A stretch of 64,000 nt of DNA from Holophagales bacterium (GCA_016716705.1 JADJVF010000011.1:1-64000), one strand, 5' to 3'; shown: positions 1 to 9,625, counted from the first letter of the stretch. A program made the numbers and translations. The notes: a model not told the origin generated them from the letters alone.

Positions 1-735
1 CCAAAGCCGAAGTCGATCGGGCGCGAGATGTTCGAGACGTTCGCCGGCTTCTCCGATTACGTGAAGAGCTACGGCCTCGAAGGAGCGAGGAACGTCCTCC
101 TTCGTTACCTCTCGCAGCTCTACCGGACGCTCGACCAGACCGTCCCCGAGCCAGCGAAGACCGGACGGGCTCTGGACGTCCTCAGCTTCTATCGCACCCT
201 CGTCGGCGAGACGGACGCGAGCCTCCTCGAGGAGTGGGAGAGCCGCCGCCCCGAGGAGATGCTGGAGCTGAAGACGCAACCGGAGAAGCGGAAGGAAGCC
301 ACCTGGCTGAAGCTCCTCCGACCCGCGTGCGTCTTCTCGGCGCGCGTGCGTGCCGAGATGCACCTCCTCGTCCGCGCCCTCGCAAGGAAGGACTGGGAGG
401 ACGCCGCCGAGCGGGTCTGGCAGCCGGGGGAGGTCGCCGGAGCCGGGGGAGGCGTCGGCGTCGACGCCGATACGGAGAACGCCTGGAGCGGGGAGCGCTT
501 CGAGGCGACCCTGACCCCGTTCTTCGAGGAGCACGCCGAGCTCGCCTCCGGGCCGGAGTCCCGCTACCACCAGTGGACGAACCTCAGGCCGACCGGCCAA
601 CGGCAGTGGAGCGTCACGCAGACGCTCCTCGACCCGGAGGGGGAGACGAGCTGGGCCGTCTTCGCCGAGATCGACCTGCGGGACGAGACGGCGCCCGACG
701 GGCCGATCCTCCGCGTGACGCGGATCGGGACGTAG
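1..735 (+). CDS. C-terminal part of a DEAD/DEAH-box helicase with DUF3516 domain (5' end outside window)
   Basis: The reading frame is open from the first base of the window, so the ATG at 28 is probably internal and the gene starts upstream. The visible ~244 residues match the DUF3516 C-terminal region of Ski2-like superfamily 2 helicases: a G-L-E-G-A-R-N-V-L-L-R-Y-L-S segment, then Q-T-V-P, then a long acidic helical region ending in a beta-rich tail that mentions L-D-P-E-G-E. No helicase motifs are in view because they lie in the missing N-terminal part. In known members this domain follows the two RecA domains and probably has a nucleic-acid-binding or scaffolding role. It ends 196 bases before the next gene, so it is not coupled to it. 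Family call is from recognition of the motif string only. Confidence 0.75.
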   Translation, partial: PKPKSIGREMFETFAGFSDYVKSYGLEGARNVLLRYLSQLYRTLDQTVPEPAKTGRALDVLSFYRTLVGETDASLLEEWESRRPEEMLELKTQPEKRKEATWLKLLRPACVFSARVRAEMHLLVRALARKDWEDAAERVWQPGEVAGAGGGVGVDADTENAWSGERFEATLTPFFEEHAELASGPESRYHQWTNLRPTGQRQWSVTQTLLDPEGETSWAVFAEIDLRDETAPDGPILRVTRIGT

Positions 736-931
736 GTGCCCTCGAGTCCCTCCCGGCGAAACAGGCACTTCCGTCCGTCATGACATTCGAAAGGTGATGT
801 TTCGTCGATCCGCCCCCCTCCCGTCCCGCGGAGGCGTCGTTCCCGTTCGTCGTCCCGCGCCTCTCCCACCCTGCTGCGCTGCAATAATCCGCGCTGGGGG
901 GCGGGACGGCCCCGCCAGGACGGAGGACGCG

Positions 932-1957
932 ATGGAGACGACGAGGCCGGCGGAGTCGCGGGTGATCGGGCTGATCCAGGGGATCGTGGGGAAGGCGCGC
1001 GCCGAGGCGCTGGTGGCGTCGGTCGAGATCGACGCCGCCCTTCTCCGGCCGCCGTCCGGAACGGTCTCCCGCGCCGAGCTCGCAGAGGCCCTCAACCTGC
1101 TCCTCTTCGACGACCTCCTCCGGCGGGTCCCCGCGGGCGCGCTCTACGTCCTCGACCGCGTCCGCCGCGGGGAGAAGGTCGTCCACGACCACGGGGCGGT
1201 CCGCACCGTCCTCGGCGAGAGCGGGACCCTTCCCCCGGGCGAGATCGCGCTGACCCGCATCCTCGCGCCGCTCGGCTACGAGGTCGGCGAGGTCTACCCT
1301 CTCGACCGGCTCGGGATGACCGGCCGCTCCTGGCGCCACCGCGACTTCCCGAATACGATCGCCCAGTTCTTCGTGAGCGAGCTCCACGTCGACCGCTTCT
1401 CGCCCCGCTTCGAAGGCAGCGCCCGCCGGGTCTTCGGCGCCTCGCGCGATCCCCTGCCCGCCGCGACGGCGGCCGCCCTCGACGAGCTCGCGGCGACGGG
1501 GGAGCTCCCCGCCGAGACGGCGCGGCGGATACTCCCCGACCTCGCCGGCGCCTTCGACCGCCAGCACCCCGTCCCGGCCCTCGTCGACTACGAACGGCTC
1601 CTGGCGGAGAGCGCCGAAGCCGCCTGGATCGCGACGGAAGGGAACGCCTTCAACCACGTGACGGACCGCGTCGCCGACGTGGCGGCCCTCGCGGAGGAGG
1701 AGCTCGCCCTCGGGCGGCCGATGAAGGACCGCGTCGAGGTCTCGGCGACCGGACGCGTGATCCAGACGGCGTACCGCGCCGCGCCCGTCGAGCGCCCGTT
1801 CGTGGGGTCGGCGGAAGCGCTCGTCCTCCGGCCGGTGCCCGGCTCCTTCTTCGAGTTCATCACGAGGCACCACCACGCCGACGGCCGGCTCGACCTCGGC
1901 TTCGACACGAGCAACGCGCAGGCGATCTTCAAGATGACGGCGCCGGTCCTCGCGTGA
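932..1957 (+). CDS. hglS: 2-oxoadipate dioxygenase/decarboxylase (HglS/YdcJ, DUF1338 family)
   Basis: 341 residues from ATG 932, which has GGAGG at 922-926; the frame is open further upstream but that part is Arg/Pro-rich and not family-like. HglS enzymes are Fe(II)-dependent and convert 2-oxoadipate to D-2-hydroxyglutarate in lysine catabolism. The expected metal and substrate residues are visible: H87 and R91 in HDHGAVR, H242 in FNHVTDR, E308 in GSFFEF. Their spacing resembles that published for Pseudomonas HglS (H70, R74, H226, E294). GRPMKDRVEVS and GRVIQTAYRA are also family blocks. The stop overlaps the next start (GTGA at 1954), so it is translationally coupled to a D-2-hydroxyglutarate dehydrogenase-like gene, the enzyme that would use its product. 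Function is inferred from family and context; other DUF1338 members are uncharacterised. Confidence 0.85.
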   Translation: METTRPAESRVIGLIQGIVGKARAEALVASVEIDAALLRPPSGTVSRAELAEALNLLLFDDLLRRVPAGALYVLDRVRRGEKVVHDHGAVRTVLGESGTLPPGEIALTRILAPLGYEVGEVYPLDRLGMTGRSWRHRDFPNTIAQFFVSELHVDRFSPRFEGSARRVFGASRDPLPAATAAALDELAATGELPAETARRILPDLAGAFDRQHPVPALVDYERLLAESAEAAWIATEGNAFNHVTDRVADVAALAEEELALGRPMKDRVEVSATGRVIQTAYRAAPVERPFVGSAEALVLRPVPGSFFEFITRHHHADGRLDLGFDTSNAQAIFKMTAPVLA

Positions 1958-3372
1958 GCACGACGCGCGACGAGGTCCTCGCGTCTCTCCGCGCCCTCCT
2001 CGGCGAGGGCGCCGTGGTCGTCGAGCCGCACGAGCTCGAGCGCTACGAGAAGGGCTGGCGCTACGGCCGTGGGAAGGCGCTGGCGGCGGTGCGGCCGTCG
2101 AGCACGGAAGAGGTCTCCCGCCTCCTTCGCCACGCCTCCGCGGCCGGCCTGCGCGTCGTTGCCCAGGGGGGCAACACGGGACTCGTCGGGGCGTCCACGC
2201 CGGACGGGAGCGGCGAGATGCTCGTCCTGAGCCTCGAGCGGCTCAGCCGGACGGTCGAGGTCGACCCCGTGGACCGGACGGTGACCGCGGACGGCGGAGT
2301 CCTCCTCAGCACTCTCGACGCCGCCCTCGCCGGGCACGGCCTCCTCTTTCCGATCGACCTCGGGGCCGACCCCTCGATCGGCGGCATGGTCGCGACGAAC
2401 ACCGGCGGCACGCGGCTCCTCCGCTACGGCGACGTCCGCCAGAACCTCCTCGGCCTCGAGGTGGTCCTCGCCGACGGCACGGTTCTCGACCTGATGCGGC
2501 CGCTCCGCAAGAACAACACGGGATTCGACGCACGGCAGCTCTTCGTCGGCACCTCGGGGGCCTTCGGCGTCGTGACGAAGGCGGTGATGCGCGTCGTTCC
2601 GCGCCCCGTCCAGAGGGTGACGGCGCTCGTCGGCGTCTCCTCGGGGGCCGCCGTCCTCGGACTCCTCGCGCGCCTCGAGACGCAGCTCGGCGAGGTGCTG
2701 ACCGCCTTCGAGGCGATCGGCGCCGCCGCGCTCGCCCCCGTCTTCCGCCACCAGCCGCGCCTTCGCGACCCGTTCGGCGGCCGGCCCCCGGCCTACACGG
2801 TCCTCGTCGAGCTCTCCTCGACGCTCGACCCGTCGCGCCTCGCGCTCGACGACCTCCTCGAGTCGGCCCTCGGCGAGCAGCTCGAGGCCGCGGACGGCGG
2901 CGAGATGACGGACGTCTTCCCGGGGAAGCCGTCGGAGCTCTGGGAGATCCGCCACGGCGTCTCCGAGAGCCTCCGCCAGGAGGGCGAGGTCCTCGCCTTC
3001 GACATCTCCGTCCCGCGCTCCTCGATGGCCGCCTTCGTCGACGCCGCGCGCGAGACGGTGGCCGCCGGCTGGCCCTTCGTCCGCTTCTGCGACTACGGCC
3101 ACTGGGGGGACGGCGGCGTCCACGTGAACCTCGTCTGGAAGCCCGAGGACGCGCCGCGGCCGACCGCCGAGCTGAAGGCGGAGCTGCAGCCGCGGCTCTA
3201 CGACCTCGCCGTGAACCGCTTCCGCGGCAGCTACAGCGCCGAGCACGGGGTCGGCCCGCACAACCAGGCGTTCTACGACCTCTACACGCCGGAGCTCGTG
3301 AGGGAGGTCTGCCGCCTGCTCAAGGCGCGGCTCGATCCCGCGGGGCTCCTCGGGACGGTCCGGCTGGGATGA
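1954..3372 (+). CDS. FAD-linked oxidase, D-2-hydroxyglutarate dehydrogenase-like
   Basis: 472 residues starting at GTG 1954, inside the stop of hglS (GTGA). It is an FAD_binding_4 / GlcD-type flavoprotein. The FAD-binding block QGGNTGLVG lies at residues 71-79. The stretch ATNTGGTRLLRYG followed by VLGLEVVLADGTVLD-type sequence and LRKNNTG(F)D is closer to D-2-hydroxyglutarate dehydrogenases than to glycolate oxidase GlcD. The C-terminal GDGGVH and SAEHGVG motifs are the metal/substrate-site blocks of this family. Probable reaction: D-2-hydroxyglutarate to 2-oxoglutarate with transfer of electrons to ETF or a quinone. A D-lactate dehydrogenase activity is the main alternative. Its stop overlaps the next start as ATGA at 3369. 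Confidence 0.8.
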   Translation: MSTTRDEVLASLRALLGEGAVVVEPHELERYEKGWRYGRGKALAAVRPSSTEEVSRLLRHASAAGLRVVAQGGNTGLVGASTPDGSGEMLVLSLERLSRTVEVDPVDRTVTADGGVLLSTLDAALAGHGLLFPIDLGADPSIGGMVATNTGGTRLLRYGDVRQNLLGLEVVLADGTVLDLMRPLRKNNTGFDARQLFVGTSGAFGVVTKAVMRVVPRPVQRVTALVGVSSGAAVLGLLARLETQLGEVLTAFEAIGAAALAPVFRHQPRLRDPFGGRPPAYTVLVELSSTLDPSRLALDDLLESALGEQLEAADGGEMTDVFPGKPSELWEIRHGVSESLRQEGEVLAFDISVPRSSMAAFVDAARETVAAGWPFVRFCDYGHWGDGGVHVNLVWKPEDAPRPTAELKAELQPRLYDLAVNRFRGSYSAEHGVGPHNQAFYDLYTPELVREVCRLLKARLDPAGLLGTVRLG

Positions 3373-5781
3373 GGGCGGACGTGCGGCCCGGGGCGAGTCG
3401 CGCGGAGTCGATGGTCCGGGTCGGCTGCCCGGCCCACAACTGCGGCGGCCGCTGCGTCCTCCTCGCCACGGTGAGCGACGGGCGGATCGTCCGCCTCGAG
3501 GCGGACGACCGGCCCGACGTCCTCGAAGCCCCGCAGCTGCGGGCCTGCGCCCGCGGGCGGGCCTACCTCCGCCGCCAGTACCACCCCGACCGGCTCCTCC
3601 ACCCGCTGAAGCGGGTCGGAAAGCGTGGGGAGGGGAAGTTCGCCCGCGTCTCCTGGGACGAGGCGCTCGACCTCGTGGCCTCGGAGATGCGCCGCGTTCG
3701 GGAGACGTACGGCCCCGGCGCCCTCTTCGTCCCGTACGGCACGGGCTCGTACAACCAGACGAACGGCTCGCACGTCGCGCGGCGCCTGATGAACGTCGCC
3801 GGCGGGTGCCTCGGGATCTGGAACAGCTACTCCTGGGCGGCGATCAACGTCGCGACGCCGACGGTCTACGGCACCCTCACGACCGGCAACCAGCGCCAGG
3901 ACTGGCTGAACGCGAAGCTGATCCTGATGTGGGGCTGGAACCCGGCGGAGATGCGCGACGGGACGAACAGCGACTTCTTCCTGAAGCTCGCGCGGCAGCG
4001 GGGCGCCCGCGTCGTCTGCATCGACCCGCGGCACAGCCTCTCGGCGGCCTCCCTCGCGGACGAGTGGGTCCCGATCCGCCCCGGCACCGACGCCGCGCTC
4101 ATGACCGCGATGGCGTACGTCATGGTGACCGAGGGGCTCTACGACGCCGAGTTCGTCAGGACCCACTGCGTCGGCTTCGACGCCTCGCAGATGCCGCCCG
4201 GGTGCGAGGGGGAGGAGAGCTACCGCGACTACCTCCTCGGCGCGAGGGACGGCGTGCCGAAGACGCCGGAGTGGGCCGAGCCGATCACCACCGTGCCGCG
4301 GGAGACGATCGCCCGCCTCGCGCGGGAGTACGCGACGAAGGTCCCGGGCGTCCTCTACCAGGGGTACGGGATGCAGCGGCGGGCCTACGGCGAGCAGGTC
4401 GTCCGCGCCGGCTGCGTCCTGGCGGCGCTCGCGGGGAACGTCGGGATCCCGGGCGGCTGGGCCTCGGGCCTCGGGAACCAGGCGCCCGACGGCGGCCCCT
4501 TCTGGACCGTCTTCCCGACCGGCGAGAACCCGTTCGGCGCGGCGATCCCGTGCTTCCTCTGGACCGAGGCGGTCCTGAGGGGCCGCGAGATGGGAGAGGC
4601 GGACGGCGTCGTCTTCTCGGGAACCGTCGCGCGAGGGCGCGACGCGGCCGCGCTGCTGGGGGCCGAGCCCTCCTCGCGCCGCCTCGGGACCGACGTGAAG
4701 CTGATCTACGCGGTCGCCACGAACGCACTGATCAACCAGCACGCGAACGTGAACCGGACCGCGCGGATCCTCGCCGACGAGTCGAAGGTGGAGTTCCTCG
4801 TCGTCCAGGACAACTTCCTGACGCCGACGGCCCGCTTCGCCGACGTCGTCCTCCCCGCCTGCACGCAGTTCGAGACGTGGGGCGTCGAGGACGGGTGGAA
4901 GTACGGCGACGAGGTCATCCTGATGCCGAAGGTCGTCGAGCCGCCCGGCGAGTGCCGGAGCGACTACCGGATCTGCGCGGACCTCGCGAGGCGCCTCGGC
5001 GTGGAGGAGGCCTTCACCGAGGGGCGCGACGAGCGGGGCTGGGTGGAGTGGGTCCTCGACCGCTACCGGGAGACGCGGTTCCCCGACCTTCCGCCGCTCG
5101 CGGACCTCCTCGAGAAGAACGTCGGCGTCTGGGCGAAGCCGGTGACCCGCCCCGCGGTGGCGTTCGAGGAGTTCCGGAGGGACCCGGAGGCGCACCCGCT
5201 CGACACCCCGTCGGGGAAGATCGAGATCTTCTCGAAGGCGCTTCACGAGAAGGGGAGGCCCGACGAGATCCCCGCCGTCCCGAAGTACGTCGAGGAGTGG
5301 GAGAGCCCGTTCGGCCCCGAGGCGGCGGCGTACCCGCTGCAGGTGATCGGCCACCACACGCTCCACCGCGTCCACTCCACGCACGACAACAACGACTGGC
5401 TGGAGGAGGCGTTCCCGCAGCGCGTCTTCCTCAACCCGCTCGACGCCGGCGACGCGCGGCGTCGCCGACGGCGACGAGGTCCGCGTCTTCAACGGCCGTG
5501 GCGCCGTGGTCCTCCGGTGCCGCGTCACGCCGCGGATCCTGCCGGGCGTGATCGACATCCCGCAGGGGGCGTGGTGGACGCCCGACGAGCGGGGCGAGGA
5601 CCGCCGCGGCAACGTGAACGTCCTGACGAGCGAGCGCTGGACGCCGCTCGCCTTCGGCACCGCGCAGCACACCGCGATGGCGCAGGTGGAACGGGCGGAG
5701 ACGGGGAGCGAGAAACGAGAACGGACCCGGTGGCCGCGTCCTGCGGCCGCGGCGTTCCGATGCGAGAGGGGGCGCCGGTGA
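3369..5781 (+). CDS. DmsA-like molybdopterin oxidoreductase catalytic subunit, interrupted by a frameshift near 5449
   Basis: Start ATG 3369 overlaps the previous stop. The frame runs to about 5449 and then the homologous sequence continues in the +1 frame to TGA 5779-5781; removing one base near 5448-5450 restores NPLDAATRGVADGDEV, giving about 803 residues. N-terminal [4Fe-4S] cysteines are C20, C25, C29 and C60 (CPAHNCGGRC and ACARG). A candidate Mo ligand is Ser155 in NSYSWAA, as in the DMSO reductase family. Other family blocks are MWGWNPAEMRDGTN and GYGMQRRAYGEQ. The C-terminal molybdopterin dinucleotide-binding domain holds VRVFNGRG and PQGAWW. No twin-arginine signal peptide is present, unlike typical DmsA. 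It forms a DmsABC-like complex with the two following genes. The true substrate (S-oxide, N-oxide, selenate or other) cannot be read from sequence. Confidence 0.85.
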
Positions 5782-6395
5782 ACGGCCCCTTCGTCGTCCA
5801 CTTCGACGCCTCGTCCTGCACCGGCTGCAAGGCCTGCCAGGCCGCCTGCAAGGACCACAACGACCTCCCCGCCGGGATCCTCTGGCGGCGGGTCTACGAG
5901 GTCTCGGGGGGCGGGTGGGCGCGAGCGGGAGCCGCGTGGACGCACGACGTCTTCGCCTGGAACCTCTCCCTCTCCTGCAACCACTGCGAGCGGCCCGTCT
6001 GCGCGGAGGTCTGCCCGACGGGGGCCGTCCGCCGGCGCGAGGACGGCGTCGTCCTCCTCGACTCCGGCAAGTGCATGGGATGCCGCTACTGCGAGTGGGC
6101 CTGCCCGTACGGCGCCCCGCGGTTCGACGCGGCGCGGGGCGTCATGACGAAGTGCGACCTCTGCGCCGACCGCCTCGAGGAGGGGCTCGCGCCGTCGTGC
6201 GTCTCCGCCTGCCCGATGCGCGCCCTCGACTTCGGGCCGCGCGAGGAGATGGAGCGCCGGTACGGGGAGGCCGCGGGCTTCCCGCTTCCCGACCCGCGGC
6301 TGACGGAGCCGGCCCTCCGGCTGACGCCCCACCCGGCCGCGCCGCGCTCGGAGGCGGACGGCGAGATCGCGAACGTCGAGGAGGTGGAGCGTTGA
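5778..6395 (+). CDS. DmsB-like iron-sulfur subunit with four [4Fe-4S] clusters
   Basis: About 205 residues from GTG 5778, which overlaps the restored dmsA stop as GTGA and has GAGAGGGGG at 5763-5771 as ribosome binding site; ATG 5760 in the same frame is an alternative. Four cysteine groups are visible in order: CTGCKACQAAC, CNHCERPVC-AEVC, CMGCRYCEWAC and CDLCADRL followed by CVSAC. This is the standard layout of the ferredoxin-like electron-transfer subunit that wires the membrane anchor to the molybdenum subunit. It is placed between catalytic and anchor genes, with a TTGA overlap to the anchor gene. Assigned with high confidence as a family; partner specificity follows the neighbours. Confidence 0.9.
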   Translation: MNGPFVVHFDASSCTGCKACQAACKDHNDLPAGILWRRVYEVSGGGWARAGAAWTHDVFAWNLSLSCNHCERPVCAEVCPTGAVRRREDGVVLLDSGKCMGCRYCEWACPYGAPRFDAARGVMTKCDLCADRLEEGLAPSCVSACPMRALDFGPREEMERRYGEAAGFPLPDPRLTEPALRLTPHPAAPRSEADGEIANVEEVER

Positions 6396-7246
6396 GGGAA
6401 GGGTCGCTCGTCGCCTTCACGGTCCTGACGCAGGCGGCGGCCGGGACGTGCGCGTTCCTCCTCGCGTTCGAGTGGCGCGCGGCCCGCGCGGGCGCGGGCG
6501 CTTCCGTGGAGGCGGCCGCGCTGCCGATCCTCTCGTTCGCGCTCGTCGCCGCCCTGCTCGGCCTCGCGGCGTCGTTCCTCCACCTCGGGAACCCCCGCAA
6601 CGCGGTCCGCGCTCTCGGGAACCTGGGCTCCTCGTGGCTGAGCCGCGAGATCCTCCTCGCGGCGCTCTTCTCCGCCGCCCTCGCCGCGGCGACCCTCCTC
6701 CGGCTCCGGCCCGGCCCGGCGGGCTTCGCCGCCGGCTTCGCGCACGGCTTCGCCGCGGTCGCGGGATTCGGCCTCGTCGTGACGATGGCGCGGGCCTACC
6801 GACTGCGGACGGTTCCCCCGTGGGATCAGCGCGCGACGCCGGTCGCATTCTTCGCGACGACCGTCGCCCTCGGTGCCCTCGCCGTCGCGGCGGGGCTCGC
6901 GCTCCGCGGGTCCGCCTCGACGGACCCTGCCCGGGGCCCGATCCCGCTCCTCGCCACGGGGCTCGTCGTCCTCGTCGTCGCCCTCGTATCGGGGCTCCTC
7001 TGGCTCCGGCGGCTCGCGGGGGGGAGCGGAGCCGAGCGCGAGGCCTTCGCGCGGACGGGCCGCGAGCGGCGCGGGCTCGTCGCGGCGCGGCTCACCCTGA
7101 CGGCTCTCGCCGTCGCCGCCGGCCTCGCGACCCGGATCGCACCGGACGCGGCGTGGCCCGTCGTTTCGGCCCTCGTCCTCGCCTTCGCCGCGGAGGCGGC
7201 GGGCCGGGTGCTCTTCTACGAGGCGCGGGTCCGCTCGGGGCTCTGA
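6392..7246 (+). CDS. DmsC-like membrane anchor subunit
   Basis: 284 residues from TTG 6392 (TTGA overlap with the preceding stop), with GAGGAGGTGG at 6378-6387 as ribosome binding site. The protein is almost entirely hydrophobic, with about eight predicted membrane segments separated by short Arg-rich loops. It contains the family block FLHLGNPRNAVRALGN-like in the second quarter and SSWLSREI, both typical of DmsC quinol-oxidising anchors (FLHLG-x-P and SWLSREI). It would anchor the catalytic and iron-sulfur subunits and oxidise menaquinol or ubiquinol. It is the last gene of the five-gene operon; the next gene is on the other strand. Confidence 0.88.
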   Translation: MREGSLVAFTVLTQAAAGTCAFLLAFEWRAARAGAGASVEAAALPILSFALVAALLGLAASFLHLGNPRNAVRALGNLGSSWLSREILLAALFSAALAAATLLRLRPGPAGFAAGFAHGFAAVAGFGLVVTMARAYRLRTVPPWDQRATPVAFFATTVALGALAVAAGLALRGSASTDPARGPIPLLATGLVVLVVALVSGLLWLRRLAGGSGAEREAFARTGRERRGLVAARLTLTALAVAAGLATRIAPDAAWPVVSALVLAFAAEAAGRVLFYEARVRSGL

Positions 7247-7371
7247 GCGGGTTCGGGGGACCAGCGCTCCGGCGTCTCCCGAAGCCCGAGGTCGACACCC
7301 CGCTCATCTCTCGTTGTACGGCGGAGGCGGCCGGGAGCTCTCGCCGCCCCGACCGCCTCGCCGAAGGCGCT

Positions 7372-9577
7372 TCAGAGCTCGAGCTTGCGAAGCCGGAGCG
7401 AGTTCACGATGACGGAGACGGAGCTGAGGCTCATGGCGGCCCCCGCGACCATCGGCGACAGGAGGACACCGAAGACGGGGTAGAGGAGCCCGGCGGCGAG
7501 CGGGACGCCGAGGAGGTTGTAGCCGAACGCCCACGCGAGGTTCTGGCGGATGTTCCGCATCGTGGCGCGACCGAGGCGGCGTGCGCGGACGAGGCCGGCG
7601 AGGTCACCGTTGAGGAGCGTGACGGCGGCGCTCTCGATCGCGACGTCGGTGCCGGTGCCCATCGCGATCCCGACGTCAGCGTGGGCGAGGGCGGGGGCGT
7701 CGTTCACGCCGTCTCCGGCCATCGCGACGACCCGTCCCTCCGCGCGGAACCTCTCGACGACGGCCCCCTTCTCCTCGGGGAGGACCTCGGCCTCGAACCG
7801 GGCGATCCCGAGCGATTTCGCCACGGCGGCGGCCGACCGGCGCGCGTCTCCCGTCAGGAGGACGATCTCGATGCCGTCGGCGCGAAGGGCCGCGAGGGCG
7901 GCCGGAGCCGAAGCCTTGATCGGGTCGGCGACGGCGACGAGTCCCGCGGGGCGGCCGTCGACGGCGACGGTGACGGCGGTCCGGCCCTCTTCCTGGTGGG
8001 CCGTCGCGAGGGCGGCGAGCGAAGACGTATCGACCCCCGCTTCCGCGAGGAAGCGGAGGCTCCCGACGAGGACGTCGTGGCCCGAGACGCGGCCCGCGAC
8101 GCCGCGGCCCGTGACGGACCGGAACTCCGAGACGAGGGGAAGCGGGCCCGCGCCCGCGGCGGCGACGATGGCCGCGCCGAGCGGGTGCTCGCTCGCGCGC
8201 TCGAGGGCGGCGGCGAGGCGCACGACCTCGTCCTTCGTGAACGGCTCGACGGCTTCGAGAGCCGCGACGGCGGGCCGCCCCTCGGTGAGCGTACCGGTCT
8301 TGTCGACGACGAGGACGTCCACGGCGGCGAGGCGCTCAAGGGCGTCGGCGTTCTTCACGAGGACGCCGGAGAGGGCGCCGCGCCCGGTGGCGACCATGAT
8401 GGAGAGGGGCGTCGCGAGGCCGAGGGCGCACGGGCAGGCGATGATGACGACGGCGATCGCCGAGGCGAGCGCGTGGACGACGCGGGGCTCGGGCCCGAGG
8501 ACCATCCACAGGGTGAAGGTCGCGAGGGCCGCGACCACGACCGCCGGGACGAACCAGGCCGACACGCGGTCGGCGAGCTGCTGGATCGCGGCGCGGCTCC
8601 TCTGCGCCTCGGCGACGAGCCGGACGATCCGCGCGAGCGTCGTCCCCTCGCCGACCCGCTCGGCCACCATGACGAAGCCGCCGGCCCCGTTGACGGTTCC
8701 GCCGGTGACGGCGCTCCCCGCGGCCTTCTCCACCGGGATCGGCTCGCCCGTGATCATCGACTCGTCGATCCAGGAGGTGCCGTCTTCGATCGTCCCGTCC
8801 ACCGGGACGCGCTCGCCGGGCCGCACGCGGAGGCGGTCGCCCGCCGCGACGTGCTCGACGGGGACGTCGACCTCACGGCCCTCGCCTTCGATCCTCCGCG
8901 CCGTCTTCGGCGAGAGGTCGAGGAGGGCGCGGATGGCCGAGCTCGTCCGGCTCCGGGCCTTCAGCTCGAGGACCTGGCCGAGGAGGGCGAGCGCCGTGAT
9001 GACGGCCGCCGCCTCGAAGTAGACGAGGGGCGCCGCCGCCGTGTCCCCGGTAGACCTCGGGGACGAGGTCGGGCCGGAGAGCGGCGACGACGAGGGCCAC
9101 GGCGCTGTAGAGCCACGCGGCCGCGACGCCGAGGCCGATGAGCGTGAACATGTTCGGGCTGCGGTTGACGAGGGAGGCCCAGGCGCGCCGGAAGAAGGGC
9201 GCCCCGGCCCAGGCGACGACGGGCGTCGCGAGGAGGGTCTGGGCGAGCGTGAGGAGCCAGGGCGAGACGGCGTGCTGGAGCGGCTGGCCGGGGACCATGT
9301 CCGACATCGCGAGGACGAGGACCGGCAGGCCGAGAGCGGTCGCGACCTTCAGCCTCCGCGTCATGTCGGCGAGCTCGGGAGAGTCGACCTCGGCCGTCGG
9401 CATCTCGGGCTCGAGCGCCATGCCGCAGACCGGGCAGTCGCCGGGGCCGTCGGAGACGACCTCGGGGTCCATCGGGCAGATCCACCGGGTCGCGCCGCCG
9501 GCCGCGGGGACGGAAGCGGCCGGGGCGAGCGTGCCGGACGGGCTCGGGTGGGCGTGGGCGGTTGCGTGGGCTCTCAT
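7372..9577 (-). CDS. copA: Copper-translocating P1B-type ATPase, interrupted by a frameshift near 9045-9048
   Basis: Starts at ATG 9577 (AGGAGG just upstream) with a His-rich N-terminus. A short metal-binding domain of the CPMDPEV...DCPVCGM type replaces the classical HMA domain. Transmembrane segments follow. The frame breaks in a run of four G (CCCC at 9045-9048 on +): before it reads PEVYRG, after it reads APLVYFEAAAV in another frame. Restored length is about 734 residues. The downstream half has every expected element: DGT/TGEP actuator, IACPCALGLATP (the CPC Cu+-site), DKTGTLTEG phosphorylation site, and GDGVNDAPALAHADVG. It pumps Cu+ out of the cytoplasm. It is divergent from a cupredoxin-like gene and near a CorE-like sigma factor, which supports copper specificity. 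Confidence 0.87.
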
Positions 9578-9625
9578 GCTCGCCTCCTGTCGGTTTCATG
9601 GGAGGAGACGCGGGCCGGGCCGGGG

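Noticed and set aside
614..3261. Long minus-strand ORFs opposite hglS and the flavoprotein gene
   Set aside because: Arg/Glu/Gly-rich shadows produced by high GC at third positions; no domains and opposite to clearly conserved genes.
3282..6332. 1016-codon minus-strand ORF opposite dmsA/dmsB
   Set aside because: Shadow frame; composition nearly all Arg, Ala, Asp, Val and Pro, with no motif.
3369..6395. A natural DmsA-DmsB fusion protein
   Set aside because: The joined frame passes through an Arg-rich nonsense stretch (about 5450-5760) while the true C-terminal domain sits in another frame; a frameshift explains it better.
6448..9141. 897-codon plus-strand ORF across dmsC and copA
   Set aside because: Spans two real genes on different strands and has only low-complexity sequence.
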